NCBI RefSeq assembly: GCF_004745865.1
Contig: NZ_SRKZ01000002.1
Location: 806,001-870,000 of the forward strand
Length of the DNA: 64,000 nt
Source of the DNA: Hymenobacter wooponensis
Lineage (GTDB): Bacteria > Bacteroidota > Bacteroidia > Cytophagales > Hymenobacteraceae
Direction of reading: 5' to 3'
Made by a program: the position numbers and the translations under genes. Within the stretch, counting starts at the first letter, position 1; every line of letters starts with the position of its first letter. The notes under the pieces were generated by a model. It made no database searches. It was given only the letters and a program-made list of their open reading frames with translations, and was not told the origin of the DNA. Of the stretch, positions 16,997-24,906 are shown in pieces.

Positions 16997-18679
16997 CTAT
17001 TTCATTGACAGGCCTTGCATCAGAGTAGCATTGCCATCGGTGATGACTTGCAGGGCCTGGCGCATTTCGGCGTCATCTTGGTTCAGGACCTGGAAGTAGG
17101 CGGCTTTGCCGTAGGCGGTCCTGGCGATAAGGGCTTTAAGCTGGTTGCGCACTAGGCTGGCGCAGCGGCGCAGGCCGGCAGCATCGGCGGGGATGCCATC
17201 CTGGGTGGCTAGGCCTACCAGGTGTTGTAGCTGAATATCGGTGATGCGGAAGCTTTGATTGAACTGCTCAAAGCGCAGGCCTTCCAACTCCTCTTTGTGG
17301 TCCTGCACGTAATCGAGAGCGTACTTGCGAATCAGGTTATGACTTTGCAGGCGGGTGTAATACGCCGAGAAAGCCATGGTGTCGCGGGCCACAAACATGT
17401 CGGGCATGATGCCGCCGCCCCCATATACGGTGCGCCCATGTGAGGTGCGGTAACGCAGGGAGTCGGCGAAATGAATGCTGTCGGCGTGGAAGAACTCGCC
17501 GTGGCGCTGCCGGTTCACCAGGTCCTTTTCGTAGGCCTCTAGGCCACCCCGGTACGACTTCTGAATGCTACGACCCGAAGGCGTGTAGTACCGAGCAATG
17601 GTGAGGCGCAGCTCTGAGCCATCATTCAGCGCAATGGGCTGCTGTACCAAGCCCTTCCCAAAGGTACGGCGGCCCACCAGCAGGGCCCTATCTTGGTCTT
17701 GGAGGGCACCGGCTAATACTTCGGAAGCGGAGGCACTGCCTTCGTCCACCAGCACCACCAGCGGGCCCTGCTCAAACTCGCCGGCAACGCGGGAGTATGT
17801 TTGGGAGTCGTATTGGTCGCCTTTACCATCGGTGTACACAATCTTCTTGGTACCCCCGATAAACTCATCGGCCATTTTAGTGGCGCGGTCGAGGTAACCG
17901 CCGGGGTTGCCGCGAAGGTCGAGGATGAGGCGAGTGAGGCCTTGCCGGCGTAAGTCGCCGAGAGCAGCCTTAAACTCGTCGTAAGTGCCATTGGCGAAGC
18001 GGCTTACTTTGATATAGCCGGTCTGATTATCCACCATGTAGGCCACATCTACCGAGGAGTTGGGGATGCGGTTGCGCGTTACTTGCACGTTCATGGGCTT
18101 AGCCATGCCGCGGCGCACAATTTGCAGCACCACGTTGCTGCCGCGGGGGCCGCGCAGCTTGTTGAACATCTGCTCGGTGGTGGTGTGGGTACCCGACACC
18201 TTGGCACCGGCTACGGCCAGAATCTTGTCACCAGGTTGCAGGCCAGCTTGCTCGGCGGGCCCACCGCTTACCGGCGATACCACCGTCACGGTGTCGTGAA
18301 AGATGTTGAACTCCACTCCTACTCCATCAAAATCGCTCTGCAGGAAGGAGGAGGCCTGTTGCTGCTGCTTGGCCGGGATGAACACCGAGTGCGGATCGAG
18401 ACGCTCCAGCATGCGACTGATAGCGTAGTCCGACAGTTCCTCGGCATTCACCGAGTCCACGTAGTCGCGGTCGACGTAACTCAGAATCTCCTTGAACTTC
18501 AGGTAGCCGCGGGCCGTGCCATCGGGGTTTTGGCTGGAAGGCCGGAAGGGATTAGCACCCAGCAAAATGCCACAGGCCAGCGCCAGCGCCAACAACAGCG
18601 GTTGCCGTACCTGCCGCCGCGTATTCCGCGGGGCCGGCTCCGTCGCGGGTAGCGGCGAGACGTTCGGCTCGGTGTTCAT
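16997..18679 (-). CDS. S41 family C-terminal processing protease (Ctp/Prc-like)
   Basis: A 560-residue envelope serine protease. It has an N-terminal membrane anchor (LLLALALACGILLGA, about residues 28-42), then a PDZ domain (GVGVEFNIFHDTVTVVSPVSGG...LQPGDKILAV) and the S41 catalytic core. The Ser nucleophile is in DEGSASASEVLAGAL and the catalytic Lys in GRRTFGKGLVQQ. The long C-terminal tail (about 150 residues) is common in Bacteroidota CtpA homologs. It probably trims or degrades periplasmic proteins. Confidence 0.92.
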   Translation of the reverse strand: MNTEPNVSPLPATEPAPRNTRRQVRQPLLLALALACGILLGANPFRPSSQNPDGTARGYLKFKEILSYVDRDYVDSVNAEELSDYAISRMLERLDPHSVFIPAKQQQQASSFLQSDFDGVGVEFNIFHDTVTVVSPVSGGPAEQAGLQPGDKILAVAGAKVSGTHTTTEQMFNKLRGPRGSNVVLQIVRRGMAKPMNVQVTRNRIPNSSVDVAYMVDNQTGYIKVSRFANGTYDEFKAALGDLRRQGLTRLILDLRGNPGGYLDRATKMADEFIGGTKKIVYTDGKGDQYDSQTYSRVAGEFEQGPLVVLVDEGSASASEVLAGALQDQDRALLVGRRTFGKGLVQQPIALNDGSELRLTIARYYTPSGRSIQKSYRGGLEAYEKDLVNRQRHGEFFHADSIHFADSLRYRTSHGRTVYGGGGIMPDMFVARDTMAFSAYYTRLQSHNLIRKYALDYVQDHKEELEGLRFEQFNQSFRITDIQLQHLVGLATQDGIPADAAGLRRCASLVRNQLKALIARTAYGKAAYFQVLNQDDAEMRQALQVITDGNATLMQGLSMK

Positions 18680-19101
18680 AAAGTGCTGGGCGAGTAAATG
18701 TTCAGGCGATATGCGACGGAAATGTAAGCCAATATGTATTCAAAACTATTGAAACTTTTCTAAGAAATCCACCACCCGCAATCTTCGGCCATAAACTTCA
18801 AATAACAGTGCAATTTTTTATAAATTAATACCAAAATAGGCTCATTTTAGATCGATAATCCAATTTACACACGCCTCATACTCAGCCAACAATGCCTTAA
18901 TTTTTGTAACTTTATTAAGTATAGCATCACTGGCAAATGGTATCCTGCGGAGCCTTTGACCTACGCAGTGGTTCCGTCAGCGGATTTAAACGGACTGGGA
19001 AAGCACTACCACCTTTCCGGCGTAGCGCCGTATCTTTGACACCCGGCTCGCTTAACTACCTGGCTTGCCGGATCTTCGCTTTCTTAGTCAACTTTTTTGT
19101 G
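18680..19101. other. divergent intergenic region, S41 protease / ruvX
   Basis: 422 bases without a supported gene, AT-rich from about 18720 to 18935. It should carry both divergent promoters. The clearest element is TATCTTTG at 19031-19038, a good -7 box on the + strand about 70 bases before ruvX. The long open frame starting at 18937 is only the upstream extension of ruvX. Confidence 0.5.
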
Positions 19102-19512
19102 ATGGGCCGAATTCTTGCCATCGACTACGGCAACAAGCGCGTGGGGCTGGCCGTAACGGACCCGCTTCAGCTGATTGCTACTCCCCTCGAAACCATTCAT
19201 AGCCAGGAGGTAGTGGCCTACGTGAAAGCGTATCACCAGCGGGAGCCGCTGGAGGCGCTGGTAGTGGGCATGCCCCGCACCCTGAGCAATGAAGCAACCG
19301 ACTCAACCAGCGCCGTAGTAGGCCTGATCCGGCGCCTGCGCAAGGAGCTTCCGGAGGTGCCGGTGCACGAAATTGACGAGCGGTTTACTTCCCGGATGGC
19401 GCACGCCGCCATGCTGGCCGGTGGCCTAAGCAAAAAGGACCGCCGCGACAAAGCCACCGTAGACCGCGTAAGCGCTACTCTCATTCTGCAATCTTTCCTC
19501 GAATCCCGATGA
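19102..19512 (+). CDS. ruvX: Holliday junction resolvase-like protein RuvX/YqgF
   Basis: A 136-residue RNase H-fold protein, acting in pre-16S rRNA processing and/or Holliday junction resolution. Motifs are AIDYGNKRVGLAVTD (first catalytic Asp), VVGMPRTLSNEATDST and DERFTSRMA near the C-terminus. The start is set at ATG 19102 (MGRILAIDYG), in place of the frame opening at 18937. The TGA stop overlaps the def ATG by four bases, so the two are coupled. Confidence 0.92.
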   Translation: MGRILAIDYGNKRVGLAVTDPLQLIATPLETIHSQEVVAYVKAYHQREPLEALVVGMPRTLSNEATDSTSAVVGLIRRLRKELPEVPVHEIDERFTSRMAHAAMLAGGLSKKDRRDKATVDRVSATLILQSFLESR

Positions 19513-20108
19513 TTTACCCCATTGTTGCCTTCGGCGACCCGGTGCTGAAAGCCCCGGCCAAACCCATAGCTCCCGACTTCTCTTCTTCTGAACTCAAGCA
19601 GCTCGTGCAGGACATGTACGACACCATGTACTACGCTCACGGCGTAGGCCTAGCCGCCCCCCAGGTGGGCAAGAGCATCCGGCTGTTTGTGATTGACTCT
19701 GAGCCTATGCTGGATGAAGACGAGGAGGGCAACCCCATCATTCCGGAGCCCACGGCGGCCCCCGTAAAGCGCGCCTTCATCAACCCCCAAATTGTGGAGG
19801 AAACCGGTGAAGAATGGGCCTTTGAGGAAGGCTGCTTGAGCATTCCTGGCATCCGCGAAACGGTGTACCGCAAGCCCGTGGTTACGCTACGCTATGAGGA
19901 TGAAAACCGCCAGCAGCACCAAGAAACCTTCTCCGGCATGACCGCCCGCGTAATCCAGCACGAGTACGACCATTTGGAAGGCGTGCTCTTCACCGACTAC
20001 GTATCAGGGCTGAAGAAGCAGCTACTGAAGGGCAAACTCAGCCGCATCAGCAAAGGCGATGTGAAAGCCGACTACCGCATGAAATTCGCCGGCCAGGGCC
20101 GCCGCTAG
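19509..20108 (+). CDS. def: peptide deformylase
   Basis: Removes the N-formyl group from new proteins. The protein has 199 residues, with all three signature motifs: GVGLAAPQVG, EGCLSIPG (metal Cys) and QHEYDHLEG (HExxH metal site). There is an insertion of acidic residues (LDEDEEGNPIIPEP) after the first motif, common in Bacteroidota. It overlaps ruvX by four bases. The TAG stop is part of TAGGCCA, and a 30-base perfect hairpin follows. Confidence 0.96.
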   Translation: MIYPIVAFGDPVLKAPAKPIAPDFSSSELKQLVQDMYDTMYYAHGVGLAAPQVGKSIRLFVIDSEPMLDEDEEGNPIIPEPTAAPVKRAFINPQIVEETGEEWAFEEGCLSIPGIRETVYRKPVVTLRYEDENRQQHQETFSGMTARVIQHEYDHLEGVLFTDYVSGLKKQLLKGKLSRISKGDVKADYRMKFAGQGRR

Positions 20109-20115
20109 GCCAGTA

Positions 20116-20195
20116 GCACGTATCAGCCTCTATACACACAAGGCCCGTGGCAAAAGATTGTCGCTGGCCTTGTGTGTATAGAGGCTGATACGTGC
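20116..20195. terminator. 30-base perfect hairpin between convergent genes
   Basis: Arms 20116-20145 and 20166-20195 are perfect inverted copies around a 20-base loop. The right arm ends on the base just before the stop codon of the convergent DUF5694 gene (20196). No U-tract lies on either side. Confidence 0.78.
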
Positions 20196-21140
20196 TTATT
20201 TAGCCTTGGCAGTGAGCAGCGGAACTATATCCTGCACCTCAAACAGCGGGTTATACTGCAACTGCTGCTTAAGAAACGATACGTGCCCAGCGCCGATAAT
20301 CAGCACGACAGCCTTATCACGCTGGACATCAATGTGGCGCAGCATATTGGTGTAAATACGCATATTGCGCTTATAGAATTCACCCGCAAGGTCAGCGCCT
20401 ACATAGTTGTTGCCTCCTCCAATGCGCGAGCTTACCAGCATATACCAGTACATATTTCCCTGCATGGCAGCCTCAGTATTGTTGGCCGCTATGAGGTCGG
20501 TGATGGTTCTGCCAGCAAACGGCTTGTCAGCTCCTTGGATGGCTTGAATGCGGGCATGAATGAGGCGCCCCACGCTGTCCTGCGGCGACTTTCCGGGTTC
20601 AAAGGCATTCTCTAAAATAGCGCTTTGTCCGTGCTGCTTGGCGTATACCAGTGCCTCATCATAATTCCATTCCCCATCGGCGTCGGCACAAATAACGCGG
20701 GGCAGATTTAGTTTTTTCGCTAACCGGTAGCCTACCTGATAGACTTCGTTGTTACGAAGCCTGAACTGATTTCTCAGATACAGAGCATAGGTGCTATCTA
20801 CGAAGCGCTGTTGCTGAGGCTTCCACTCCACAAATACCTTATCGGCGTGCGTTTTGGTAAGGCGATTCACGAAGTCTTCAACTTCCTGCTGCTTCTGCGC
20901 CGATTGCATGTCGGTTTTGCCGCTTTTGACCACATCCAGCGAAGAACCATCAAAGTGATACGTACCCACTAAGTAGACTTTAATTTTAGCAGCCACCGGC
21001 TTGACGGCCTGGGCTTGGGCAGGTTGAAGCTGGGCTATAATCAGTAGCAGTGCCGCTAGCAGGTGACGAGAAGGCCAAAACAGGTTGGTGAGGAGGCAAG
21101 GGCAATTCATGGCAGGTAACTCGGTAGATGAATGGCCCAA
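20196..21140 (-). CDS. exported DUF5694 domain protein
   Basis: A 314-residue protein (304 if it starts at ATG 21110, MNCPCLLTN). It has an N-terminal signal (LLAALLLIIAQLQPAQA). The domain opens with KVYLVGTYHFDGSSLD and contains KVFVEWKPQQQRF and VICADADGEWNYDEA. It resembles DUF5694, distantly related to the TraB/GumN family; conserved Gly-x-x-His and Glu residues hint at an enzyme, but the activity is unknown. The stop abuts the long hairpin. Confidence 0.75.
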   Translation of the reverse strand: MGHSSTELPAMNCPCLLTNLFWPSRHLLAALLLIIAQLQPAQAQAVKPVAAKIKVYLVGTYHFDGSSLDVVKSGKTDMQSAQKQQEVEDFVNRLTKTHADKVFVEWKPQQQRFVDSTYALYLRNQFRLRNNEVYQVGYRLAKKLNLPRVICADADGEWNYDEALVYAKQHGQSAILENAFEPGKSPQDSVGRLIHARIQAIQGADKPFAGRTITDLIAANNTEAAMQGNMYWYMLVSSRIGGGNNYVGADLAGEFYKRNMRIYTNMLRHIDVQRDKAVVLIIGAGHVSFLKQQLQYNPLFEVQDIVPLLTAKAK

Positions 21141-21318
21141 ACCTATAACCCGGTTTTAGCTAGCTGAAGTTTATTATAGCAACCTGCTCAAACCCGATGT
21201 GAGCCCATTTACTTAGAACTTACCGGGGTTATCAGTAATAAATGTCTGTTGGCATTCAGAACCAGCAGGCTCGTATAAAAGAAGCGGTTCAGCTCTGGCC
21301 CTTGTTTATTTTTGAGCT

Positions 21319-22335
21319 ATGACGACTACTAAAAAAGTAGCTCTGCACGTACTCTGCTGGCTGCTCTGGATTGGATATATCGGCCTAGGCCTATACCTGG
21401 ACCATACTCGCCAGTATTTTGTAGTTCTTACGTTCACGCTGCTGCTGGCTAAAATAGCAGAGTTCTACTTAGGCTACCTCTGGGTTTTTCCGCGCTATCT
21501 CCGCCGCAACAAGTTACTGCAGCTACTGCTGGGCGTTGCAGGTATTATGGCCACTTTCATTGCCTTTCGCTATCTGCTAGAACAAGTTTTGGTGCCCGCC
21601 ACCCTGGGGTTCCGCAACTATACCAGCGATACATCAGCTAGCCATTACATTATCGACAACCTATACTGGGGTACATCTTACATTGTGCTAAGCGCGGCCG
21701 CCTGGGGAATTCAGAATGCCTTTCGGCGCGAGCGGGAAAATCAACTTCTCATCCAAGAGAAAACACAAACTGAGCTGGCGTTCCTCAAAACCCAGATTAA
21801 CCCGCACTTCCTCTATAATACGCTCAACTACATTTACTCTGAGGCCTACCTTATATCGGAGCAGTTGGCAGAAGCGGTGTTGCGCCTCTCCGACCTCATG
21901 CGCTACATGCTTCACGAAAGCCCCGACGGCAAAGTAGAATTACAAAAGGAAGTGGAGTACTTGGAAAACTACCTGACGCTGCATCGGCTGCGATTCGAGG
22001 ACAAGTTCTTTGTGGAGTTTGCACAGCTAGGCCACTTAAACGGGCAGCGGCTGGCCTCGCTAATGTTGATTCCGTTCGTAGAAAACGCCTTGAAGCATGG
22101 TATTCTCAACCAGCCCAGCCAGCCCGTAACCATCAGGCTGGTGCTGCCCAATCCGCAGCTGCTGCAATTTGAGGTTCGCAACCACATCAACCAGCATCAG
22201 AAAGACCACACTACTGGCATAGGCCTAGCCAATCTGCGGCGGCGGCTGGCGCTGCTCTACCCAGACCGGCATCAGCTCACGGTGCACAATGACGGGCTGG
22301 TGCACCACACCCAGCTGACTCTGGAGCTGGAATAG
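21319..22335 (+). CDS. LytS-type sensor histidine kinase
   Basis: A 338-residue kinase of the His_kinase (LytS/YehU) family. About four membrane helices in the first 140 residues are followed by the phosphoacceptor box TQINPHFLYNTLNYIYSEAY and an ATPase domain with LIPFVENALKHG (N box) and TGIGLANLRRRLALLYP (G box). There is no separate periplasmic sensor domain. A TATTTTTG box at 21307-21314 lies so close to the ATG that the transcript would be nearly leaderless if it is the promoter. Its partner regulator follows 95 bases downstream. Confidence 0.9.
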   Translation: MTTTKKVALHVLCWLLWIGYIGLGLYLDHTRQYFVVLTFTLLLAKIAEFYLGYLWVFPRYLRRNKLLQLLLGVAGIMATFIAFRYLLEQVLVPATLGFRNYTSDTSASHYIIDNLYWGTSYIVLSAAAWGIQNAFRRERENQLLIQEKTQTELAFLKTQINPHFLYNTLNYIYSEAYLISEQLAEAVLRLSDLMRYMLHESPDGKVELQKEVEYLENYLTLHRLRFEDKFFVEFAQLGHLNGQRLASLMLIPFVENALKHGILNQPSQPVTIRLVLPNPQLLQFEVRNHINQHQKDHTTGIGLANLRRRLALLYPDRHQLTVHNDGLVHHTQLTLELE

Positions 22336-22430
22336 TGGCCTAGCTATCAACAGTTTCGAATAGCTGGCTTTTGCAGTAGATTGTGCAGCTTTACTGTTGG
22401 CTATTCTCTATTTAGTAAGCTGTATATGCT

Positions 22431-23156
22431 ATGCTTCGTTGTATTGTAGTTGATGATGAGGCCTACGCTGCTCGGCTATTAGTGGCCTACGTGCAGAAGA
22501 TTCCGGGCTTAGAGCTAGTTGGCAGCACTACCAACCCCATTGAGGCCCTGCAGTGGGTGCAGGCAGGCCGTGTAGATGTGGTGTTCCTCGATATTCAGAT
22601 GCCGGAGCTCACGGGTCTGCAGTTCCTGAAAATCTGTGGGCAGCGGTGCAAGGTAATCCTCACCACCGCTTACCCGGAATATGCCTTGGATGGTTTTGAG
22701 TATGATGTAATAGACTACCTACTCAAGCCCATTGCTTTTGATCGGTTTCTGCGGGCCGTGCAAAAAGCGCAGGCGCTAGTGCCCGCTGTAGCTCAACCCG
22801 TGCCTATGGCTAATGAGCCAGTAGCCCCCATTACTAACCCTTACCTCTTTGTGAAGGGCGACAGCAAAAACAAGTTTCTGCGGGTCAGCTTATCAGATAT
22901 TCTGTATGCAGAGGCCTTGGGCAATTACCTGGCGCTCTTTGTGGCGGGCCAGCGCCTGGTCACTTACCAAACGCTGAAAGAGCTGGCCGAACAACTGCCG
23001 CAACCGCCGTTCCTGCGGGTGCACAAGTCGTTTCTGGTGTCCATTGACAAAATCACGATGATTGACGGCCACACGGTGTATATAGGCGACAAGGCTATTC
23101 CGGTGGGTGAAACGTATCGGGAGGGTCTGTTTCGGTTGGTGCGCGACCGGGCGTAG
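22431..23156 (+). CDS. LytTR family response regulator
   Basis: A 241-residue response regulator. The receiver domain has the phosphorylated Asp in VVFLDIQMPELTG (about residue 54) and Lys in YLLKPIAFDRF. A linker leads to the C-terminal LytTR DNA-binding domain (about residues 140-240: SDILYAEALGNYLALF, FLRVHKSFLVSIDKI, IPVGETYREGL). It pairs with the upstream LytS-type kinase. Targets are unknown. The stop codon is within TAGGCCT. Confidence 0.92.
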   Translation: MLRCIVVDDEAYAARLLVAYVQKIPGLELVGSTTNPIEALQWVQAGRVDVVFLDIQMPELTGLQFLKICGQRCKVILTTAYPEYALDGFEYDVIDYLLKPIAFDRFLRAVQKAQALVPAVAQPVPMANEPVAPITNPYLFVKGDSKNKFLRVSLSDILYAEALGNYLALFVAGQRLVTYQTLKELAEQLPQPPFLRVHKSFLVSIDKITMIDGHTVYIGDKAIPVGETYREGLFRLVRDRA

Positions 23157-23229
23157 GCCTATCTGGTTTACTTTCGCTGCAATTTATACTCTACCAATTA
23201 TCAGTAAGTCACTTACTCTATTGTTCACT

Positions 23230-24210
23230 ATGCGCTCAATTTATAGACTCGGGATTCTAGCAGTACTATTTTTGATTACGACGCGGCCCGTGCAAGCTTG
23301 GGGGTTCTTTAGTCACCGACTCATCAATCGGCTGGCAGTGTATACGTTGCCGCGGGAGATGATTGGGTTTTATAAGACCAACATCGACTACCTCACCGAC
23401 AACGCTACCCGTCCCGACTCGCGCCGCACCGTAGTACCCGGCGAGGCCCCGCGCCACTTCCTGGATGTGGACGTGTACGGCGACTCGGCGGTATATAAGC
23501 TGCCCCGCTCCTACGCCGATGCCGTAGCCCTGCTGGGCGAGGATTCCCTGCTGCGCCACGGCATAGTGCCTTGGCAAGTGGCCCGCATGAAAGGTCAACT
23601 GACAGAAGCCTTCCGCCTGCACGAAACCGACCGGATTCTGCACCTCTCCGCCGACCTAGGCCACTATATTGCCGACGCCTGCGTGCCCCTGCACGCCACC
23701 CACAACTACAACGGGCAGCTCACCAACCAGCGTGGTATTCATGCACTTTGGGAAAGCCGCCTCCCGGAGCTGCTCAGCAACGGCTACGATTTCTTCACTG
23801 GTCCCGCGCCCTACCTAGATAGGCCTACCGATGTTATTTGGCAGGCGGTGGGGCGGTCGGCCGCAGCCGTTGACTCAGTGCTGCGCTTTGAGCGGGAACT
23901 GACGCTAAAGTTTCCCGAAGACCGTAAGTATGGCTTTGAGCAGCGCGGCAACCTAACGGTGCGCGCTTATTCCCGTGATTTCGCCCGCGAGTACCACCAG
24001 CGCCTCAACGGGCAGGTAGAGCGGCAAATGCGGCTGGCCCTGCGCTTGGTGGGCGCCTTCTGGTATACGGCCTGGGTTGATGCCGGCCAGCCCGACCTCG
24101 ACAAGCTGCCCCGCGCCCCTTCCAGAAAGGAACAGGAGCGCCTGGCCCTCGAAGCAAAGCAGCTGCTAGAGCCCGCCCCCAAAGCCCCTGCACCCGGCCA
24201 CGAGGAGTAG
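23230..24210 (+). CDS. exported zinc-dependent phospholipase C / S1-P1 nuclease-like protein
   Basis: A 326-residue protein from ATG 23230; the longer frame from 23107 overlaps the regulator gene and is rejected. The signal peptide ends VQA and is followed at once by Trp-Gly (WGFFSHRLINRLAVY). In this superfamily the mature N-terminal Trp is a zinc ligand. Further ligand-like residues appear in HLSADLGHYIADACVPLHATHNYNG and GIHALWESRLPE. The cleaved substrate (phospholipid or nucleic acid) cannot be told from sequence. A basic, Pro/Ala-rich tail ends the protein. Confidence 0.8.
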   Translation: MRSIYRLGILAVLFLITTRPVQAWGFFSHRLINRLAVYTLPREMIGFYKTNIDYLTDNATRPDSRRTVVPGEAPRHFLDVDVYGDSAVYKLPRSYADAVALLGEDSLLRHGIVPWQVARMKGQLTEAFRLHETDRILHLSADLGHYIADACVPLHATHNYNGQLTNQRGIHALWESRLPELLSNGYDFFTGPAPYLDRPTDVIWQAVGRSAAAVDSVLRFERELTLKFPEDRKYGFEQRGNLTVRAYSRDFAREYHQRLNGQVERQMRLALRLVGAFWYTAWVDAGQPDLDKLPRAPSRKEQERLALEAKQLLEPAPKAPAPGHEE

Positions 24211-24253
24211 GGCCCGGCGGCTCACCGTAAAGCGAAACGATTTGCGACTTGTT

Positions 24254-24306
24254 GCAGTAGATGCGCAAGTTCCTGTACCTGATGCCGGAGCTTGCGCATC
24301 TACTGC
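24254..24306. terminator. 16-base perfect hairpin
   Basis: Arms 24254-24269 (GCAGTAGATGCGCAAG) and 24291-24306 are perfect inverted copies around a 21-base loop. A short pyrimidine-rich tract follows on the + strand (TTTCCCCCTCTTCC). It ends the phospholipase-like gene. Confidence 0.65.
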
Positions 24307-24331
24307 TTTCCCCCTCTTCCCTCAACACCTC

Positions 24332-24703
24332 ATGAAAAGCCTTACCACCGTTGCCCTGCTGCTGATATCTAACCTGTTCATGACGTTTGCCTGGTACGGC
24401 CACCTGCAGTTCAAGAAAATCAGCTGGTTGCATGGCCTAGGCCTGGTTGGTGTTATCCTGATCAGCTGGGGCTTGGCATTTTTCGAGTATGTATTTCAGG
24501 TGCCTGCCAACCGCATCGGGTTTGAAGAAAATGGCGGGCCATTCAACCTGTTTCAACTGAAGGTGATTCAAGAGGTGGTGTCGCTGACCGTATTCACCCT
24601 GTGCGCGGTGTTCGTTTTCAAGACGGATAAGCTGGCTTGGAACCACGTGGTAGGCTTTGCCCTGTTAGTGGCCGCAGTGTATGTGATATTCAAAAAGTGG
24701 TAA
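24332..24703 (+). CDS. DUF486 / DMT-family membrane protein
   Basis: A 123-residue protein with four predicted membrane helices (starting MKSLTTVALLLISNLFMTFAW and ending VVGFALLVAAVYVIFKKW). The middle part contains AFFEYVFQVPANRIGFEENGGPFNLFQLKVIQE, characteristic of DUF486 proteins, related to small drug/metabolite transporters. Substrate unknown. ATG 24332 is chosen over an earlier in-frame start at 24242, which would cross the upstream hairpin. Confidence 0.85.
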   Translation: MKSLTTVALLLISNLFMTFAWYGHLQFKKISWLHGLGLVGVILISWGLAFFEYVFQVPANRIGFEENGGPFNLFQLKVIQEVVSLTVFTLCAVFVFKTDKLAWNHVVGFALLVAAVYVIFKKW

Positions 24704-24906
24704 GCTAGATAAGCTTAGGATAGTCCTTTACTGGCCCTCCGCACGTTCTGCTCAAGTGTTGAGCTTGAAGTTGGGCGCCGATTAGAGCTTCATTCATCGA
24801 GAATAGTTAAGTGTTGGCCTATACAGGGCAACTCCGCTGCTGCGTATGCGTAGTGAAACGCGCCTCTTTACCGGGGCTTTTCACGTTTCTACTCCCTGTT
24901 GCACCT

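Noticed and set aside
20116..20195. Reading the long hairpins as insertion-sequence ends
   Set aside because: The arms differ between loci and enclose only 2-21 bases, so they cannot be transposon ends.
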